A stretch of 64,000 bases of DNA. It comes from Moraxella nonliquefaciens. GTDB taxonomy: Bacteria; Pseudomonadota; Gammaproteobacteria; Pseudomonadales; Moraxellaceae. The position numbers and the translations under genes are program-made. The stretch's first letter is position 1, and each line of letters opens with the position of its first letter. The DNA lies in the NCBI RefSeq assembly GCF_001679005.1, contig NZ_LXTW01000032.1:496001-560000 (forward strand), given 5' to 3'. Below are positions 61,545-64,000 of the stretch, in pieces. The notes beneath the pieces were generated by a model, which saw only the letters and a list, made by a program, of their open reading frames with translations, did no database searches and was not told the DNA's origin.

Positions 61545-62371
61545 CACAGACCCCAATGCGGTATGCGTAAAAAAATCAACGCAATAACAATACCTACGCA
61601 CGCCGACAACGTCAACATGGTAGCGAACATCCATCGCCCTAAGCCCATGTTAATATACCCCTTTAAAATATCTGACAAGGCATTAATGATGGGAAAGCTC
61701 GGCACAAGTAGCAACACGCTAGATGCCACCGCCACATCAGCATGAATTCCCAGTTGTAAAAAATAAGTCATCGCTCCTAGCAAAGTCGCCACAAAGGCGG
61801 TGATGATGACCACCACAAAAGGGTTAAAATGGTGAGCAGATAGGTACATGCGGGTGTGCATGGCACAAAAACCTGCCACAAGCGTAACAAATGAGATGAC
61901 CAAATCACCCCCATTTAAATAAGCAAAGCAGGCACAAGACATGCCCACAAAGAACGCCGTGAGCATGTTGGGATATGTCGTACGATCAATGCCATCTAAC
62001 TGCTTTTCAATGTGAGTAACGGTGTGTTCATCTCGCTCATCTGAGTGTCTTTGATGTTCTACGTTTAAAATGATTTGCTGAATTTGTACCAAAATATTGA
62101 TATTAATCCCTTGATGAACGGTATTTCGCACAGTCGTGATACACTGTCCATGATAGAGCGTGGTGAGCGTGATGGCATTAAAAGACAATCCACATTCCAC
62201 AGACCCAACACCCAACGCCACACCCAAACGTTTGGTCAAATCTACCACAACCACCGATTCCGCCCCATATTGCATGAGTAATAACGCACAGCGAACACAC
62301 AAGCGAGTGATTCGCTGCTGTTCTTCGTACGATAAATAAGGCAACTTTTTGACTAAGCTCACATCAGACAT
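61544..62371 (-). CDS. threonine/serine exporter, ThrE N-terminal half
   Basis: A 275-residue protein. The N-terminal soluble part (RLCVRCALLLMQYGAESVVV, GSVECGLSFNAITLT) resembles the ThrE_1 (DUF1212) hydrolase-like domain, followed by about five membrane segments with GMSCACFAYLNGGD, FVATLLGAMTY and SSVLLLVPSFPIINALSDILKG. Single-chain ThrE proteins such as that of Corynebacterium fuse both halves; the split form is common in proteobacteria. Its stop overlaps the start of the downstream half. No strong ribosome site is visible. Confidence 0.88.
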   Translation of the reverse strand: MSDVSLVKKLPYLSYEEQQRITRLCVRCALLLMQYGAESVVVVDLTKRLGVALGVGSVECGLSFNAITLTTLYHGQCITTVRNTVHQGININILVQIQQIILNVEHQRHSDERDEHTVTHIEKQLDGIDRTTYPNMLTAFFVGMSCACFAYLNGGDLVISFVTLVAGFCAMHTRMYLSAHHFNPFVVVIITAFVATLLGAMTYFLQLGIHADVAVASSVLLLVPSFPIINALSDILKGYINMGLGRWMFATMLTLSACVGIVIALIFLRIPHWGL

Positions 62372-62468
62372 GGCGGATGGATAAGATTAAATGGATAAGG
62401 ATAAGAATAAGGTAATTATTGTAATCTAAAATGAACGAAAAATATAGCATGGGTTTGGCATATGCGAT

Positions 62469-62501
62469 AAAAAACGCACCCAATATCATCAAATGCGTTT
62501 T
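62469..62501 (-). terminator. Rho-independent terminator of the etf operon
   Basis: AAAACGCA pairs with TGCGTTTT around a 15-base loop; the minus-strand side ends in a T-run. It lies about 33 bases past the etfA stop. Confidence 0.75.
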
Positions 62502-62533
62502 CTATCATATTAAGCGTACTAAAATCACATGAA

Positions 62534-63466
62534 TTATAATTTGGAGGTCAGCTCAGGCAATGCCACTTGATAATCCGCCTCCAAGAAATAATCTGCCACA
62601 CTGGCAATCGGTGCCTCAGGGTCGGTGTTAATCGCCACAATGGTTTTAGAGTCTTTCATGCCTGCCAAATGCTGAATCGCCCCAGAGATGCCCACAGCAA
62701 TGTACAGTTGTGGAGCAACAATTTTGCCTGTTTGACCCACTTGCAAATCATTAGGCACATAGCCTGCATCAACTGCCGCACGAGACGCACCAACAGCAGC
62801 ACCCAACTTATCTGCCAGCGGTTCAATGTATTTGGTAAAATTCTCACCACTTGACAACGCTCGTCCACCTGATACCACGATGTTGGCAGAGGTTAACTCT
62901 GGACGGTCAGATTTGGCAAGCTCTTCGCCCACAAAACTTGATTTGCCACTATCACCGCCCACGCTCACGCTCTCAACAGACGCGCTACCGCCTGTGGCAG
63001 GTGCCGCATCAAATGCTGAACCACGCACACTTAGCACAATTTTATCCTCAACTGATTGTACCGTTGCTATGGCATTACCTGCATAGATGGGGCGTTCAAA
63101 GGTTTTTTCATCAACCACGGCGGTGATGTCTGATACCATGCTAACATCAAGCAAAGCTGCCACACGTGGCAAAAAGTTCTTGCCTGTTGTTGTTGCAGGG
63201 GCAATGATGTGGCTATAATTACCAGCAAGCTCCACCACCAATGGGGCGATATTTTCAGCAAGGGCATTGGCAAAAGCAGGATTATCAGCAAGCAACACTT
63301 TGCTTACCCCTGCCACTTGGGTGGCACTATCAGCAACGGCTTGGGCGTGTAAGCCTGCCACCAATACATGAATATCGCTGTCAATTTGACCAGCAGCGGT
63401 GATTGTCGCAAGCGTGGCGGGTTTTAATTCTTGGTTGTCGTGTTCAGCATAAACCAGTACAGTCAT
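62534..63466 (-). CDS. etfA: electron transfer flavoprotein alpha subunit
   Basis: It binds FAD and carries electrons from acyl-CoA and other dehydrogenases to the quinone pool via ETF dehydrogenase. The 310 residues match the family: the N-terminal VYAEHDNQELKPATLATITAA, then the FAD domain with SGGRALSSGENFTKYIEPLADKLGAAVGASRAAVDAG-type sequence and GQTGKIVAPQLYIAVGISGAIQHLAGM. AGAGGA lies before the ATG. etfB is 137 bases upstream on the same strand, the usual order etfB-etfA. Confidence 0.96.
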   Translation of the reverse strand: MTVLVYAEHDNQELKPATLATITAAGQIDSDIHVLVAGLHAQAVADSATQVAGVSKVLLADNPAFANALAENIAPLVVELAGNYSHIIAPATTTGKNFLPRVAALLDVSMVSDITAVVDEKTFERPIYAGNAIATVQSVEDKIVLSVRGSAFDAAPATGGSASVESVSVGGDSGKSSFVGEELAKSDRPELTSANIVVSGGRALSSGENFTKYIEPLADKLGAAVGASRAAVDAGYVPNDLQVGQTGKIVAPQLYIAVGISGAIQHLAGMKDSKTIVAINTDPEAPIASVADYFLEADYQVALPELTSKL

Positions 63467-63603
63467 GATTATATCCTCTTTTATTTTAAAATGGTTGTCA
63501 TTGATTTATAATGTGTTGGGTAAATTGCAATTCGCCTTCACCCATCAGAGGCATCAACGTTATGTTCATTCTATAAGCCCAACATTTATCTCAACATTTT
63601 TTA

Positions 63604-64000
63604 TTAAATTACCTTGGCTTCATTTTTGAGTTTGTCAATCAACTCATCAACACTACCCACTTTCACGCCTGCACCACGCTCAGCAGGGGCTTTGACTTGC
63701 AAAGTGGTCAGTTTTGATGTCATGTCCACACCAAAGTCAGCAGGAGTTTTGATGTCCAACGGTTTTTTCTTGGCGGCCATGATGTTAGGCAGTTTTGGAA
63801 AACGTGGTTCATTAAGACGCAAATCTGTGGTAACAACCGCAGGCAGTGGTAAGGTAACCGTTTGTAAGCCACCATCCACTTCACGAGTAACGTTGACTTT
63901 ACCGCCATCAACTTTAATCTCAGATGCAAATGTGCCTTGCCCAACATCCATGAGAGCAGCAAGCATTTGACCTGTTTGGTTATTATCGTCATCAATGGCT
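63604..64000 (-). CDS. etfB: electron transfer flavoprotein beta subunit (partial, C-terminal part)
   Basis: The last 131 residues of EtfB are present; the start lies beyond the right edge. The frame reads AIDDDNNQTGQMLAALMDV at its beginning, the AMP-binding region of EtfB, then DLRLNEPRFPKLPNIMAAKKKPL and the C-terminal KAPAERGAGVKVGSV. It pairs with EtfA, encoded downstream, to make the ETF heterodimer. Confidence 0.95.
   Translation of the reverse strand, partial: AIDDDNNQTGQMLAALMDVGQGTFASEIKVDGGKVNVTREVDGGLQTVTLPLPAVVTTDLRLNEPRFPKLPNIMAAKKKPLDIKTPADFGVDMTSKLTTLQVKAPAERGAGVKVGSVDELIDKLKNEAKVI

Noticed and set aside
61545..61634. Longer frame for the ThrE C-terminal half
   Set aside because: It would overlap the upstream gene by 90 bases; the ATG at 61544 in a TGATG overlap is the natural coupled start.
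1..64000. CRISPR arrays, prophage, insertion sequences and rRNA
   Set aside because: No regularly spaced repeats, transposase, integrase or rRNA-like sequence was recognised.

Overview
The window reads as a chromosomal segment of a low-GC gammaproteobacterium of the family Moraxellaceae, most likely a Moraxella species. The grounds are the protein families and their order: csrA and lysC beside alaS, an AcrAB-OprM type RND pump, a HopJ-family protein, an extended CsrA, L-lactate permease with FMN L-lactate dehydrogenase, and outer-membrane phospholipase A. The genus call is inference; no rRNA is present to confirm it. Nearly everything is housekeeping.

Layout. 1-6.2 kb (minus strand): a truncated YceI-like gene, a DUF3298 lipoprotein, then a leucine cluster in the order leuC, PEBP-like gene, leuD, unknown AT-rich gene, leuB. 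6.3-14.1 kb (plus): a WG-repeat protein, serine deaminase, an MltB-like transglycosylase, a DUF2059 protein, uvrB and pdxH. 14.2-17.4 kb: a membrane protein with a pilin-like tail, trmB, mtgA and a glutaredoxin-like protein. 17.7-20.8 kb: lactate permease and lactate dehydrogenase. 20.8-24 kb: lolD with a LolC/E subunit, and an unrecognised 318-residue protein. 24-30.5 kb: an RND pump operon (adaptor, pump, outer-membrane channel). 30.7-31.6 kb: tRNA-Cys, tRNA-Leu and ribosomal proteins L28 and L33. 31.8-33.9 kb: hopJ, csrA and lysC.

34.2-39.1 kb holds a type III restriction-modification system lying between lysC and alaS, genes that are adjacent in related genera. It carries exact 12-base matches to Neisseriaceae DNA uptake sequences, so it looks acquired by natural transformation. 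This is the main accessory element of the window. 39.4-64 kb returns to core genes: alaS, a small membrane protein, a GspE/PilB-type ATPase, an outer-membrane barrel, comF, pldA, dsbD, pgsA, a BaiN/HI0933-type flavoprotein, pnuC, an Mpo1-like protein, fhs, nth, a phosphopantetheinyl transferase, a Lon-like protease, rsmG, parA (without parB), a split ThrE exporter, etfA and the end of etfB.

I found no prophage, insertion sequence, CRISPR array or rRNA. No clearly new multi-gene system is visible. The strongest leads are the uptake-sequence-bearing restriction locus with a possible frameshift at the end of res, the pilin-like fusion protein, the foreign-looking gene inside the leu cluster, a perfect palindrome beside the RND promoter, and a small family of related stem-loop repeats.
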